6,534 bases of DNA from Flavobacteriales bacterium. GTDB taxonomy: Bacteria; Bacteroidota; Bacteroidia; Flavobacteriales_F; PHOS-HE28. A program made the translations under genes and the position numbers. The notes under the pieces were generated by a model that was not told the DNA's origin, ran no database searches, and saw nothing but the letters and a program-made list of their open reading frames with translations. How positions within the stretch are numbered: the first letter of the stretch is position 1; the number at the start of each line of letters is the position of its first letter. Below are positions 1 to 6,084 of the stretch, in pieces. The stretch lies in assembly GCA_020854015.1 (NCBI GenBank), contig JADZGG010000084.1, positions 1 through 6,534 of the forward strand, in the 5' to 3' direction.

Positions 1-615
1 CAACTCTACAATGGCCGATCGAAGAACCGCCAGGACGTGCATGCCGCGGTCGTGGACCTGAGCGTTGGGAACAAGGACCTGCAACAATGCGCCGATGCCG
101 TGATGCGCCTGCGGGCCGAACACCTCTTCGCACAAGGACGGATCGACGACATCCACTTCAACTTCACGAACGGCTTTCGCACGGACTTCCGTCGTTGGAC
201 GAATGGACAGCGCATCGAAGTGGAAGGGTCGCATGGCACCCGGTGGGTCGGCGGGGGAAGAGCGGGTGCCACGCATGACGACCTCCTCTCCTACCTGCAA
301 CTGGTCTTCACCTACGCCGGCACGTTGAGCCTCAGCAAGGAACTGAAGGACGCGACGCTCAGCCCTATGGCCCCGGGCGATGTGTTCATCCACGGTGGAA
401 GCCCCGGCCATGCGATGATCGTGATGGACGTCGCTCGTGATGCGCAAGGACGGACCGCCTTTCTGCTGGCCCAGAGCTACATGCCCGCACAGGATATCCA
501 CGTGGTGAAGAACCTCGGGAGGCCCGAGCTGGGCGCTTGGTTCATCCAGGATGAGGGGAACGACCTGATCACCCCGGAGTGGACCTTTAGCTGGAACGAG
601 CGGAAGCGGTGGTGA
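1..615 (+). CDS. DUF4846 domain protein, C-terminal part (5' end outside window)
   Basis: The frame is open from base 1 to the TGA at 613-615, giving 204 residues, and has no start of its own. The first codons (LYNGRSKNRQD) already read as protein, so the GTG at 37 is an internal valine and the gene begins upstream of the window. Family features I recognise as DUF4846 are a DLQQCADAVMRLRAEHLF segment, an IHFNFTNGFR segment, the VFTYAGTLSLSKEL helix, the GDVFIHGGSPGHAMIV strand-loop and a late LLAQSYMPAQDIHVVKN segment. The molecular function of the family is not established. The SPGHA histidine on a strand and the later polar AQSYMPAQ stretch faintly recall NlpC/P60-like papain folds, but I see no convincing catalytic Cys in this part, so no enzymatic role is claimed. 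The gene ends 3 bases before the earliest possible start of the next gene, so the two could be co-transcribed. Family assignment is fairly secure; function is unknown. Confidence 0.85.
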   Translation, partial: QLYNGRSKNRQDVHAAVVDLSVGNKDLQQCADAVMRLRAEHLFAQGRIDDIHFNFTNGFRTDFRRWTNGQRIEVEGSHGTRWVGGGRAGATHDDLLSYLQLVFTYAGTLSLSKELKDATLSPMAPGDVFIHGGSPGHAMIVMDVARDAQGRTAFLLAQSYMPAQDIHVVKNLGRPELGAWFIQDEGNDLITPEWTFSWNERKRW

Positions 616-669
616 GCGGTGCGACACACGATGTGGGAGGCGATCCACGTTCCCCATCAAAGCACGCCC

Positions 670-1518
670 ATGCACCCAGCCACGCTCTCCCTGCCGGTCG
701 CGATGCTCTCCCTGCATTGCACGGCCAATAGCCCAACGGACCTGGCGAGCCTGCTGCGCAACCGACAACTGTCGATGAGCGTGAAAGGAGTGGGCGGTCA
801 TTCGGGCGAATGTGTGAACGTGAGCGTGAACAACCTGCGCAGTGACAGCCTCGTGGTGAGGATCCCCGCCGGTTGGCGATTCGTGAGCCAGGACAGCACC
901 CTGCAAGACCTGTTGGTGGTGGAGGACGAGGTGCTGGCCCTGGCCCCGAAGGCCGCTGGAACGTTGACCTGCAGGGCGTTCTGCTGCGAGGCGAGCATGG
1001 GTGGCCCGGAGGACGGCAGTGCGTTCACCGAGGGAACGATGGCCACGGAGCCCTTGCAGAAGCTGGCGCGCTTCCTGACCACGGAGCGTTTCCCGGATGG
1101 GGCCGTGCAGCAGGCGGTGTGGGCCGTGAGCGATGGGCACGACCTCAGCGGCATCTCGTGCGATACCGATGAGCGCACCCTTCGCCTGCGGGAGTTCGTG
1201 TCGACCTTGACCGGGCGACCGGTCCCCTGGTACACCACCAGCTATGCGGCACCTACCGAGGGTCGGGTCTTCAACCCAGCGCCGCAGCACCTCACGGGGC
1301 GCGTCGAGTTCACGCAAAAGCATGCCGGCATCCTCAGCATCGTGGTGAAGGACGACCGCGGCAACACAGTGTATGTGCTGGATGAAGGGCGCGACCTGCG
1401 GCAGGGTTTCTACAAGATCCAGGTGGAGGTAACGGTGCACGGATGGGAAAAGGGGCGCTACGCGATCTGCTTCGCCACCGATGGTGTTCTGCTGAAGAAG
1501 CAGGAGTTCGAGCTGTGA
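670..1518 (+). CDS. Unrecognised protein with Cys-rich beta segment and FlgD-like C-terminal fold
   Basis: I do not recognise a named family. The frame is open from a GTG at 619 to TGA 1516-1518; in-frame starts are GTG 619, ATG 631 and ATG 670. I prefer 670 (282 residues) because it puts the hydrophobic LSLPVAMLSLHC stretch at the N-terminus, where it could be a weak signal or lipoprotein peptide. The His before Cys17 is a poor lipobox residue and there is no basic n-region, so export is uncertain. Residues about 45-110 look beta-rich (SLVVRIPAGWRF, LQDLLVVEDE, LALAP), followed by a Cys cluster LTCRAFCCEAS near residues 99-109. A helical part with VQQAVWAVSDGHDLSGI follows at about 146-162. 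The last 80 residues (GILSIVVKDDRGNTVYVLD, then RQGFYKIQVEV, then KGRYAICFATDGVLLKK) have the strand pattern of FlgD-like or T9SS-like beta-sandwich domains, but the tail is not a canonical sorting signal. Codon use matches its neighbours. Confidence 0.75.
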   Translation: MHPATLSLPVAMLSLHCTANSPTDLASLLRNRQLSMSVKGVGGHSGECVNVSVNNLRSDSLVVRIPAGWRFVSQDSTLQDLLVVEDEVLALAPKAAGTLTCRAFCCEASMGGPEDGSAFTEGTMATEPLQKLARFLTTERFPDGAVQQAVWAVSDGHDLSGISCDTDERTLRLREFVSTLTGRPVPWYTTSYAAPTEGRVFNPAPQHLTGRVEFTQKHAGILSIVVKDDRGNTVYVLDEGRDLRQGFYKIQVEVTVHGWEKGRYAICFATDGVLLKKQEFEL

Positions 1519-1524
1519 GCGCGG

Positions 1525-1532
1525 TACCTTCG
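1525..1532 (+). promoter_or_regulatory. Possible Bacteroidota -7 box (TACCTTCG)
   Basis: TACCTTCG matches the TAnnTTTG -7 element of Bacteroidota sigma factor promoters at all but one fixed position. It lies in the short gap before the flavoprotein gene, 37 bases upstream of its ATG. No TTG -33 element is visible at the usual 19-21 base spacing, so this is a weak call based on the box and its placement alone. Confidence 0.3.
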
Positions 1533-1569
1533 GGCCATCGCCTCCGCATCAGGCTTCGGCGAGCACCGT

Positions 1570-2127
1570 ATGCCCCGCATCGTCATCCTTTCCGCCAGCG
1601 TCCGCCAGGGCCGCGCCAGCCACCGTGTGGCCCTCTACCTGGAGCAATACCTCACCGGCACTGCCGATATTGAACTGGACCTGATCGACCTCAACAGCTA
1701 CTCGTTCCCCGTGTTCGAGGAGCGCTTCAAGTTCCAAGAGGACCCGTCCCCTTCCGTTCGCGAATTCGTGCACCGCATGGCCGCAGCGGATGGGATCATC
1801 ATCGTAACGCCGGAGTACAACGGCGGCTACCCGGCCAGCTTGAAGAACGTGATCGACCTGCTGGTGGACGAATGGAAGCGCAAGCCGGTCGCGGTCTGCA
1901 CGGTTTCCGGTGGGGCCTTCGGAGGGACACAGGTCATCACCTCGCTCCTGTTCACGTTGTGGAAGATCAAGGCCTGGGTGGTGAACGCACACCTGCCCGT
2001 TCCGAAGGTCGAAGAAGCCTTCACGCCCGAAGGCCTTCCTCTTGATCCGGAGGGATGGACCAAGCGCACCAAGCCCTTTGTGAACGAATTGCTCTGGGCT
2101 GTGGAAGCCAGGAAGCGGATGGAGTAA
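1570..2127 (+). CDS. NADPH-dependent FMN reductase family flavoprotein
   Basis: This 185-residue protein has the flavodoxin-like fold of the NADPH-dependent FMN reductase family (PF03358), whose members use FMN and NAD(P)H to reduce quinones, azo dyes, chromate or other acceptors in the cytoplasm. The N-terminal strand and phosphate loop IVILSASVRQGRAS (residues 4-17) bind the FMN phosphate. The hallmark PEYNGGYPASLKNVIDLL (81-98) contacts the isoalloxazine ring and dimer partner. A third FMN loop VSGGAFGG lies at 112-119. Length is normal for the family (about 180-200). The start ATG 1570 places the first strand directly at the N-terminus, with a TACCTTCG box 37 bases upstream. It sits alone between two unrelated genes, so the physiological acceptor cannot be told from context. 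The acidic, proline-containing C-terminus (SYSFPVFEERF at 43-53 and FTPEGLPLDPEGW at 151-163) resembles the usual substrate-side loops. Family assignment is confident; substrate is not. Confidence 0.92.
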   Translation: MPRIVILSASVRQGRASHRVALYLEQYLTGTADIELDLIDLNSYSFPVFEERFKFQEDPSPSVREFVHRMAAADGIIIVTPEYNGGYPASLKNVIDLLVDEWKRKPVAVCTVSGGAFGGTQVITSLLFTLWKIKAWVVNAHLPVPKVEEAFTPEGLPLDPEGWTKRTKPFVNELLWAVEARKRME

Positions 2128-2174
2128 CGACCATCGCTTTGCTGCAGTGAAGGTCCGACCTTGGTCCAGCCCGC

Positions 2175-2182
2175 TACCTTGG
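2175..2182 (+). promoter_or_regulatory. Possible -7 box (TACCTTGG) just before the kinase start
   Basis: TACCTTGG matches the TAnnTTTG Bacteroidota -7 element at all but one fixed position, and it shares TACCTT with the box before the flavoprotein gene. It ends only 9 bases before ATG 2192. If used, transcription would start almost at the start codon and the mRNA would be nearly leaderless. No well-spaced TTG -33 element is visible. Confidence 0.3.
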
Positions 2183-2191
2183 ATGTCCACC

Positions 2192-4168
2192 ATGCGTTCA
2201 CACTACCGAACGATCGTTCTGCTTGCTGTCGCCCTTGTGTTCGGGCGCACACTGGCACAGGACGCCTCGTTGCTCCCTGAGCTACGACGCACCCTTGCGG
2301 AAGCCTCGAACGATACGCTTCGTGCCGATGCGTTGGTGCGCATCTGTTTCAACCTGATCCGCAGCGATCCGGACAGTGCGCGGTTCGTTGGGGAGCAGGC
2401 CATGACCTTGGCCAAACGCATCAACAACCCGCGCGCCCTGGGCGATGCCCACAACAATCTGGGCTGGCTCGCCGCTGAGCAAGGCCAGTTCGCCCGAGCC
2501 GATTCGTTGTTGAACATCGCGCTTGGCATCTTCCAACGCATCGGCAGGCCGGAATACACGTCCACCACGATGAGCAACCTGGGGTGGTTGGCGGAGAAGA
2601 AGGGCGACAGTGTGGGTGCGCTGAAACGGTTCCACGAAGCGTTGAAGCTGAGCGAACAGGCTCAGGACAGCGCCTCGTCCTCCATCCTCCTCTACTCCAT
2701 CGGCATCGCCTACCGCAAGGTCAAGGACTATCCCAAGGCCTTCGCGTATCTGCAACGCTCGCAAGGGATGGAACGCGCGCTGCACCGACGGGGCAAGGAG
2801 GCCAATTGCACCGTGGCACTGGCGAACACCTATCGCGAGAACGGTGATACGTTGGCCGCAACGCAAGCCTATGCCGAAGCCATCGCCCTCTTTTCCGCAT
2901 TGCGCGATCATCAAGGGTGGGGCATCACCGAAGAGAACCTCGGCGACCTCAGAGGCTCCGACCCGCGGCAGGCGTTGACCCACTACCTTACCGCGCTCGC
3001 CCATTACGACAGCGTCCACAGTGCGATCGACAAGGCGTACGTGCTGCAACGGATCGGCCGCGTGCAACTTGAACTGGGGCAACTGAAAGAAGCCGAGGCA
3101 AGCATGACCGAGGGGCGCACGCTCAGCCTCGATGCCGGAGATCCGCAGTTGACCCTGGAATACGAGATGGGACTGGCGCGGCTCGCCGCGAAGAAAGGCG
3201 ATGCGGAAGGCGCCATGCGCCACTTCGACCGGTACACGACCTTGAAGGACAGCCTGCAAGGCATCGACACCCAGCACGAACTGGCGCGGCTCCGGACGGA
3301 ATTCGAGTCCGAACGCACGGAGAAGGACAACAGCATCCTGCGGGCGCAGAACAGCGAGAAGAGCGAACGGTTGCGACGAAAGGACCTCCAGCTGTTCGGC
3401 AGTGCGTTGATCGGGTTGCTGGCGCTGGTCGCCGCCTTCCTCTTCTTCCGGAACTTCCGACAGAAACGCCAACCTGCTGAGGCGCTCGAACAACTGAACA
3501 AGCAGCTCGCCAGCAGCAATGCCGAGATCACCGAGATCAACGGACTGCTGGAGATGAAGCTCCTGCGCAGCCAGATGAACCCGCACTTCATCTACAACTG
3601 CCTCAACAGCGCCGCACGCATGACGCAGGCGGGCCAGAGCGTGGAAGCGCTCGCCTACCTGCAAGGCTTCGCGCGGTTGCTGCGCATGGTGCTGGACCAT
3701 AGCGTGACCGATCGCATCGGGATCGACCAGGAGCTCGACTTCCTGCGCCAATACCTGAAGCTGGAGGCGCACCGATTGGATGACCTGCGATACGAAGTGA
3801 GCGCCGATCCGACCTTGCTCGAGAACGAGGCCGTCATACCCGCGCTCATCGTGCAGCCGTTCGTTGAGAACGCCGTGTGGCACGGACTTTCGAACAAGAC
3901 CGGAGCGAAGTCCGTGAAGGTCCACTTCGAGGACCGGGCCGGCAGGATCCAATGCACCATCACCGACAACGGGGTGGGCCGCGCAGGGTCGATGACCGAA
4001 AGCAAAGACAGCATGACCGCGCACAAGTCGCTGGGCATGCAGCTCACCAGCGAGCGGCTGAAACTGTTGGCGCACCGCATGTGGGATGAAGGGTCGATCG
4101 CCGTGGACGATCTGGAGGATCCGAACGGAAAACCGGCGGGAACACGCGTAACGCTCAAACTGGGCTGA
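2192..4168 (+). CDS. TPR-containing LytS-type sensor histidine kinase
   Basis: This is a 658-residue sensor kinase of the His_kinase (PF06580)/LytS class. I chose ATG 2192 over GTG 2147 and ATG 2183 because it begins a clean signal peptide (MRSHYRTIVLLAVALVFG, likely cleavage after TLA at 20-22). Residues about 44-355 hold seven or eight TPR-like units, for example NNLGWLAAEQGQFARADSLL at 88-107 and SNLGWLAEKKGDSVGALKR at 128-146. A charged coiled coil follows (361-400), then one membrane helix (about 401-420), so the TPRs should lie in the periplasm. A second coiled coil leads to the phosphoacceptor motif RSQMNPHFIYNCLN with His465. The ATP-binding domain has the N box PFVENAVWHGL (Asn560), the G1 box TDNGVGR (Asp592, Gly594, Gly596) and SLGMQLTSERL (Gly615). 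All key catalytic residues are present. The ligand is unknown. The likely partner is the response regulator starting at 6085, separated from it by one gene. Confidence 0.95.
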   Translation: MRSHYRTIVLLAVALVFGRTLAQDASLLPELRRTLAEASNDTLRADALVRICFNLIRSDPDSARFVGEQAMTLAKRINNPRALGDAHNNLGWLAAEQGQFARADSLLNIALGIFQRIGRPEYTSTTMSNLGWLAEKKGDSVGALKRFHEALKLSEQAQDSASSSILLYSIGIAYRKVKDYPKAFAYLQRSQGMERALHRRGKEANCTVALANTYRENGDTLAATQAYAEAIALFSALRDHQGWGITEENLGDLRGSDPRQALTHYLTALAHYDSVHSAIDKAYVLQRIGRVQLELGQLKEAEASMTEGRTLSLDAGDPQLTLEYEMGLARLAAKKGDAEGAMRHFDRYTTLKDSLQGIDTQHELARLRTEFESERTEKDNSILRAQNSEKSERLRRKDLQLFGSALIGLLALVAAFLFFRNFRQKRQPAEALEQLNKQLASSNAEITEINGLLEMKLLRSQMNPHFIYNCLNSAARMTQAGQSVEALAYLQGFARLLRMVLDHSVTDRIGIDQELDFLRQYLKLEAHRLDDLRYEVSADPTLLENEAVIPALIVQPFVENAVWHGLSNKTGAKSVKVHFEDRAGRIQCTITDNGVGRAGSMTESKDSMTAHKSLGMQLTSERLKLLAHRMWDEGSIAVDDLEDPNGKPAGTRVTLKLG

Positions 4169-4266
4169 TCGCCACTCCCTCGACCGGACGACCGTTCACT
4201 CGGAGTTCTGCCGATCGTGCGGCGGCTGAACACATCATTGTATGGTCCACCAACCTCTCGTTCACC

Positions 4267-5862
4267 ATGAAACGGATGCTGCCCATCTTATCCGCGCTCT
4301 GGCTATGCGCTCAGCAAGCGCTCGCGCAGTTGCCGCCGGTCTGTTCGCTCCTGAACGCCGGATTCCAAGTGGACACCAGAGGAGGCGTGGTACAAACTCC
4401 CGACGGGGGGGTGGTCATGACCGGTTACTACAATTTTACCAATACGGACAATGCCAAGATCGTGGCCACCAAGTTGGACGCGAACGGAGTTCTGCAATGG
4501 ATGAAGACCTATAGCACCGGTACCTCGTTGACCGACGTTGGCGGGGCCATTCTCACTACAGCCGACGGTGGTCTTGCCTTGGCAGGGACCTTGGAATTGG
4601 GCCAGGTGTTCATCATGAAGATGGACATCGCTGGCACGCCCGAATGGACGAAGACCTACGACGATCCGGGGCCCTATGGCCTGCGCTTGAACAGCAACGG
4701 CTTTGTGCAATTGGCGGACGGTGGTTTCGCATTGCACGCAGGCACGAGCCTCGGGAGCGAGAATTGGCTGATGCTCCGCGTGGATGCGCAGGGTGAGGTC
4801 CTGTGGAGCGACTGGCTGGGGTACGCGGGAGGATTCCCGACCGATGTGGCTGAACTGCCAAACGGTGATCTCGTATTCACCGGTGCCGACCAAGGGCTTG
4901 GTAACCCGAATTTGATCCTGCGCAAGGATGGACTTTCGGGTGCTACGGAATGGATGCACTGGTACACGTCAGGCCCCGATCATACCATGGCAATGCTTGG
5001 TCTGGCGGTGGCACCCGATAGCACGATCGTCGTTGGCGGATACGAGCTCGGCGCCTCATACCATGATGCTTTCGCCTTCGCCGTGTCATCGGATGGAACA
5101 CCCCTTTGGTCCGCACGGATCGGAACGAACGGGATCGATGACGGAGAAGATATTGTCCGCGCACCGAACGGGGACTATGTGCTTTGCGGCAGATTGGCCC
5201 AGGACACAACGAACTATCCTCTGCTTGGAGGTTTTGTTGCGCGGCTGGACGCGAACGGTCAGCGGCTCTGGAGCAAGCACGTCAACATACCGGGCACGAA
5301 TGGCTTCAGGCCCATACGTTGTTCCATGGCTGATGATGGCGGTGTACTCATGGGCGGATACTGCAGCACCACCACCTACTATCCACAGGCCTTCATGAAG
5401 CTCGACGCCAACGGGAATTCCTGTCCCTATTGCCCCAGTTCGGATGTCGGAACACAGGAGAGCCTGTCGATCACGGTCGCTCCGGACCAGAGTTTTGCCT
5501 TCAGCGGGCCTTGGGCCACGGCCGCCGACCTGACATTCACAGTGGCGGACATCACCGGCAGCGTCACGAGCTTCAGCTGCGGCTCCACGGATGTGGATGA
5601 ACCCACGAGCGCACCGGATGTGACCATTGCTCCGAATCCGTTCGCGGAGTCCGCGATCTTGACCCTGCAGTCTGCCGGCGCCCCGGGCAGTGCACGACTG
5701 GAGATCCGTGATCTGGCGGGGAGACTGGTGCATGCCCAACAAGTGACAGGTACAACAACGGTGATCGAGCGAGGTGCACTGGCAAACGGCCACTACATCT
5801 ACAGCGTTGCGAACGAGCGCGGTCGGTCGACGCGCGGAGCGCTCCAGATCATCGGACGTTGA
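4267..5862 (+). CDS. T9SS-exported seven-repeat beta-propeller-like protein
   Basis: The 531-residue product starts with a signal peptide (MKRMLPILSALWLCAQQALA, likely cleavage after residue 20). It then carries seven repeats of about 50 residues. Each has a DGG(x)4(T/A)G-type strand turn (43-53, 97-107, 148-159, 196-206, 248-258, 298-308, 353-364) followed by a (K/R)xDxxGxxxW-type element (69-78, 118-127, 171-180, 218-229, 273-281, 327-335, and a degenerate 378-386). Seven such units suggest one complete seven-bladed propeller. A Cys-containing linker (CPYC at 386-389) and a Ser/Thr-rich beta segment follow. Residues about 452-531 are a type A T9SS sorting domain: IAPNPF (454-459), ARLEIRDLAGRLVH, then NGHYIYSV and a basic tail. 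The protein is therefore predicted to cross the outer membrane through T9SS and be released or attached to the surface. Its binding partner is unknown. It lies 98 bases after the kinase gene and before its likely response regulator. Confidence 0.93.
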   Translation: MKRMLPILSALWLCAQQALAQLPPVCSLLNAGFQVDTRGGVVQTPDGGVVMTGYYNFTNTDNAKIVATKLDANGVLQWMKTYSTGTSLTDVGGAILTTADGGLALAGTLELGQVFIMKMDIAGTPEWTKTYDDPGPYGLRLNSNGFVQLADGGFALHAGTSLGSENWLMLRVDAQGEVLWSDWLGYAGGFPTDVAELPNGDLVFTGADQGLGNPNLILRKDGLSGATEWMHWYTSGPDHTMAMLGLAVAPDSTIVVGGYELGASYHDAFAFAVSSDGTPLWSARIGTNGIDDGEDIVRAPNGDYVLCGRLAQDTTNYPLLGGFVARLDANGQRLWSKHVNIPGTNGFRPIRCSMADDGGVLMGGYCSTTTYYPQAFMKLDANGNSCPYCPSSDVGTQESLSITVAPDQSFAFSGPWATAADLTFTVADITGSVTSFSCGSTDVDEPTSAPDVTIAPNPFAESAILTLQSAGAPGSARLEIRDLAGRLVHAQQVTGTTTVIERGALANGHYIYSVANERGRSTRGALQIIGR

Positions 5863-5870
5863 CACGAAGA

Positions 5871-5887
5871 CGCTGATCCGTTCAGCG
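5871..5887 (+). repeat. Hairpin after the T9SS gene (6-bp stem, 5-base loop)
   Basis: CGCTGA (5871-5876) and TCAGCG (5882-5887) are perfect inverted repeats around a TCCGT loop, 8 bases after the stop codon of the T9SS gene. A T tract does not follow, so this is not a canonical intrinsic terminator, although it could stabilise the mRNA 3' end. The stem is short and may be fortuitous. Confidence 0.35.
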
Positions 5888-5898
5888 ATGAGGGGCGC

Positions 5899-5912
5899 GA
5901 CCGGCTCCGGTC
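5899..5912 (+). repeat. Short GC-rich hairpin (GACCG/CGGTC)
   Basis: GACCG (5899-5903) and CGGTC (5908-5912) pair around a GCTC loop, 11 bases after the preceding hairpin. No U-rich tract follows. With its neighbour it could form a tandem hairpin in the 3' untranslated region of the T9SS gene, but such short stems arise often by chance at this GC content. Confidence 0.3.
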
Positions 5913-5933
5913 ACTCGTCGGACGGTTGGATCG

Positions 5934-5968
5934 GTGGATGAACCGTGCACTTGGATCCGTTCATCCAC
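5934..5968. repeat. Perfect 10-bp inverted repeat (GTGGATGAAC/GTTCATCCAC)
   Basis: GTGGATGAAC (5934-5943) and GTTCATCCAC (5959-5968) are exact reverse complements separated by 15 bases, the longest perfect inverted repeat I noticed in the non-coding DNA. Arm centres are 25 bases apart, so it could be a dimeric operator or an RNA hairpin. A 10-base direct repeat GATCCGTTCA also overlaps it (5875-5884 and 5954-5963). It lies about 120 bases upstream of the response regulator start. Function is inference only. Confidence 0.5.
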
Positions 5969-5988
5969 AGCAACGCAGCATGTCGGGC

Positions 5989-6038
5989 GACAACGATCGG
6001 CTGTCACGCTCCCTGACGTTCGTTGTCCGCAACGATCG
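5989..6038. repeat. Interleaved inverted and direct repeats upstream of the response regulator
   Basis: GACAACGA (5989-5996) is inverted as TCGTTGTC (6020-6027). TCGTTG (6020-6025) pairs again with CAACGA (6030-6035) around a TCCG loop. The 9-mer CAACGATCG occurs twice in direct orientation (5991-5999 and 6030-6038). The middle copy can thus pair with either the upstream or the downstream one, an arrangement compatible with alternative RNA folds or with a set of three operator half-sites. GACGTTCGT at 6015-6023 also matches eight of nine positions of the LytTR half-site consensus as I recall it, but a second half-site at the usual spacing is not visible. Confidence 0.4.
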
Positions 6039-6054
6039 CGTGGTGCGCGTCCTG

Positions 6055-6062
6055 TACTTTGC
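6055..6062 (+). promoter_or_regulatory. Possible -7 box (TACTTTGC) before the response regulator
   Basis: TACTTTGC fits the TAnnTT core of the Bacteroidota -7 element and ends 22 bases before ATG 6085. The nearest TTG (6023-6025) is 29 bases upstream, longer than the usual 19-21 base spacing, so support is weak. If real, the response regulator has its own promoter downstream of the inverted repeats. Confidence 0.3.
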
Positions 6063-6084
6063 AGGGCGAAATGAACGTGGGGCC

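Larger units (their letters stand above)
5863..6084. other. 222-base intergenic region before the response regulator
   Basis: Between the T9SS gene stop and the response regulator start I see no recognisable protein, tRNA or other RNA gene. The region carries the inverted repeats listed separately and a possible -7 box near its end. The response-regulator frame is open through the whole region, back to the TGA of the T9SS gene, with in-frame ATGs at 5938 and 5980; the encoded residues match nothing I recognise. Confidence 0.6.

Noticed and set aside
37..615. GTG at 37 as the true start of the first gene
   Set aside because: The frame and family-like sequence extend upstream to base 1, so the gene is a 5'-truncated fragment rather than one starting at 37.
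619..669. GTG 619 or ATG 631 as the start of the second gene
   Set aside because: Not excluded, but the 17 added residues are polar and unlike a signal peptide, while ATG 670 puts the hydrophobic stretch at the N-terminus.
1549..2193. 214-codon minus-strand open frame opposite the FMN reductase gene
   Set aside because: The plus strand encodes a clear flavoprotein with family motifs; the minus frame has no recognisable motif.
2282..4075. 597-codon open frame on the minus strand opposite the sensor kinase
   Set aside because: Its translation is rich in Val, Gln, His and Leu runs with no recognisable domain, and it is antisense to a kinase gene whose catalytic motifs are all intact; long antisense frames are expected at this GC content.
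4169..4266. Promoter in the gap before the T9SS gene
   Set aside because: TATGGTCC near 4240 is the closest thing to a -7 box but lacks the TAnnTT core, and no spaced TTG is visible.
5871..5912. Intrinsic terminator for the T9SS gene
   Set aside because: Two hairpins are present but neither is followed by a T tract, so they are listed only as repeats.
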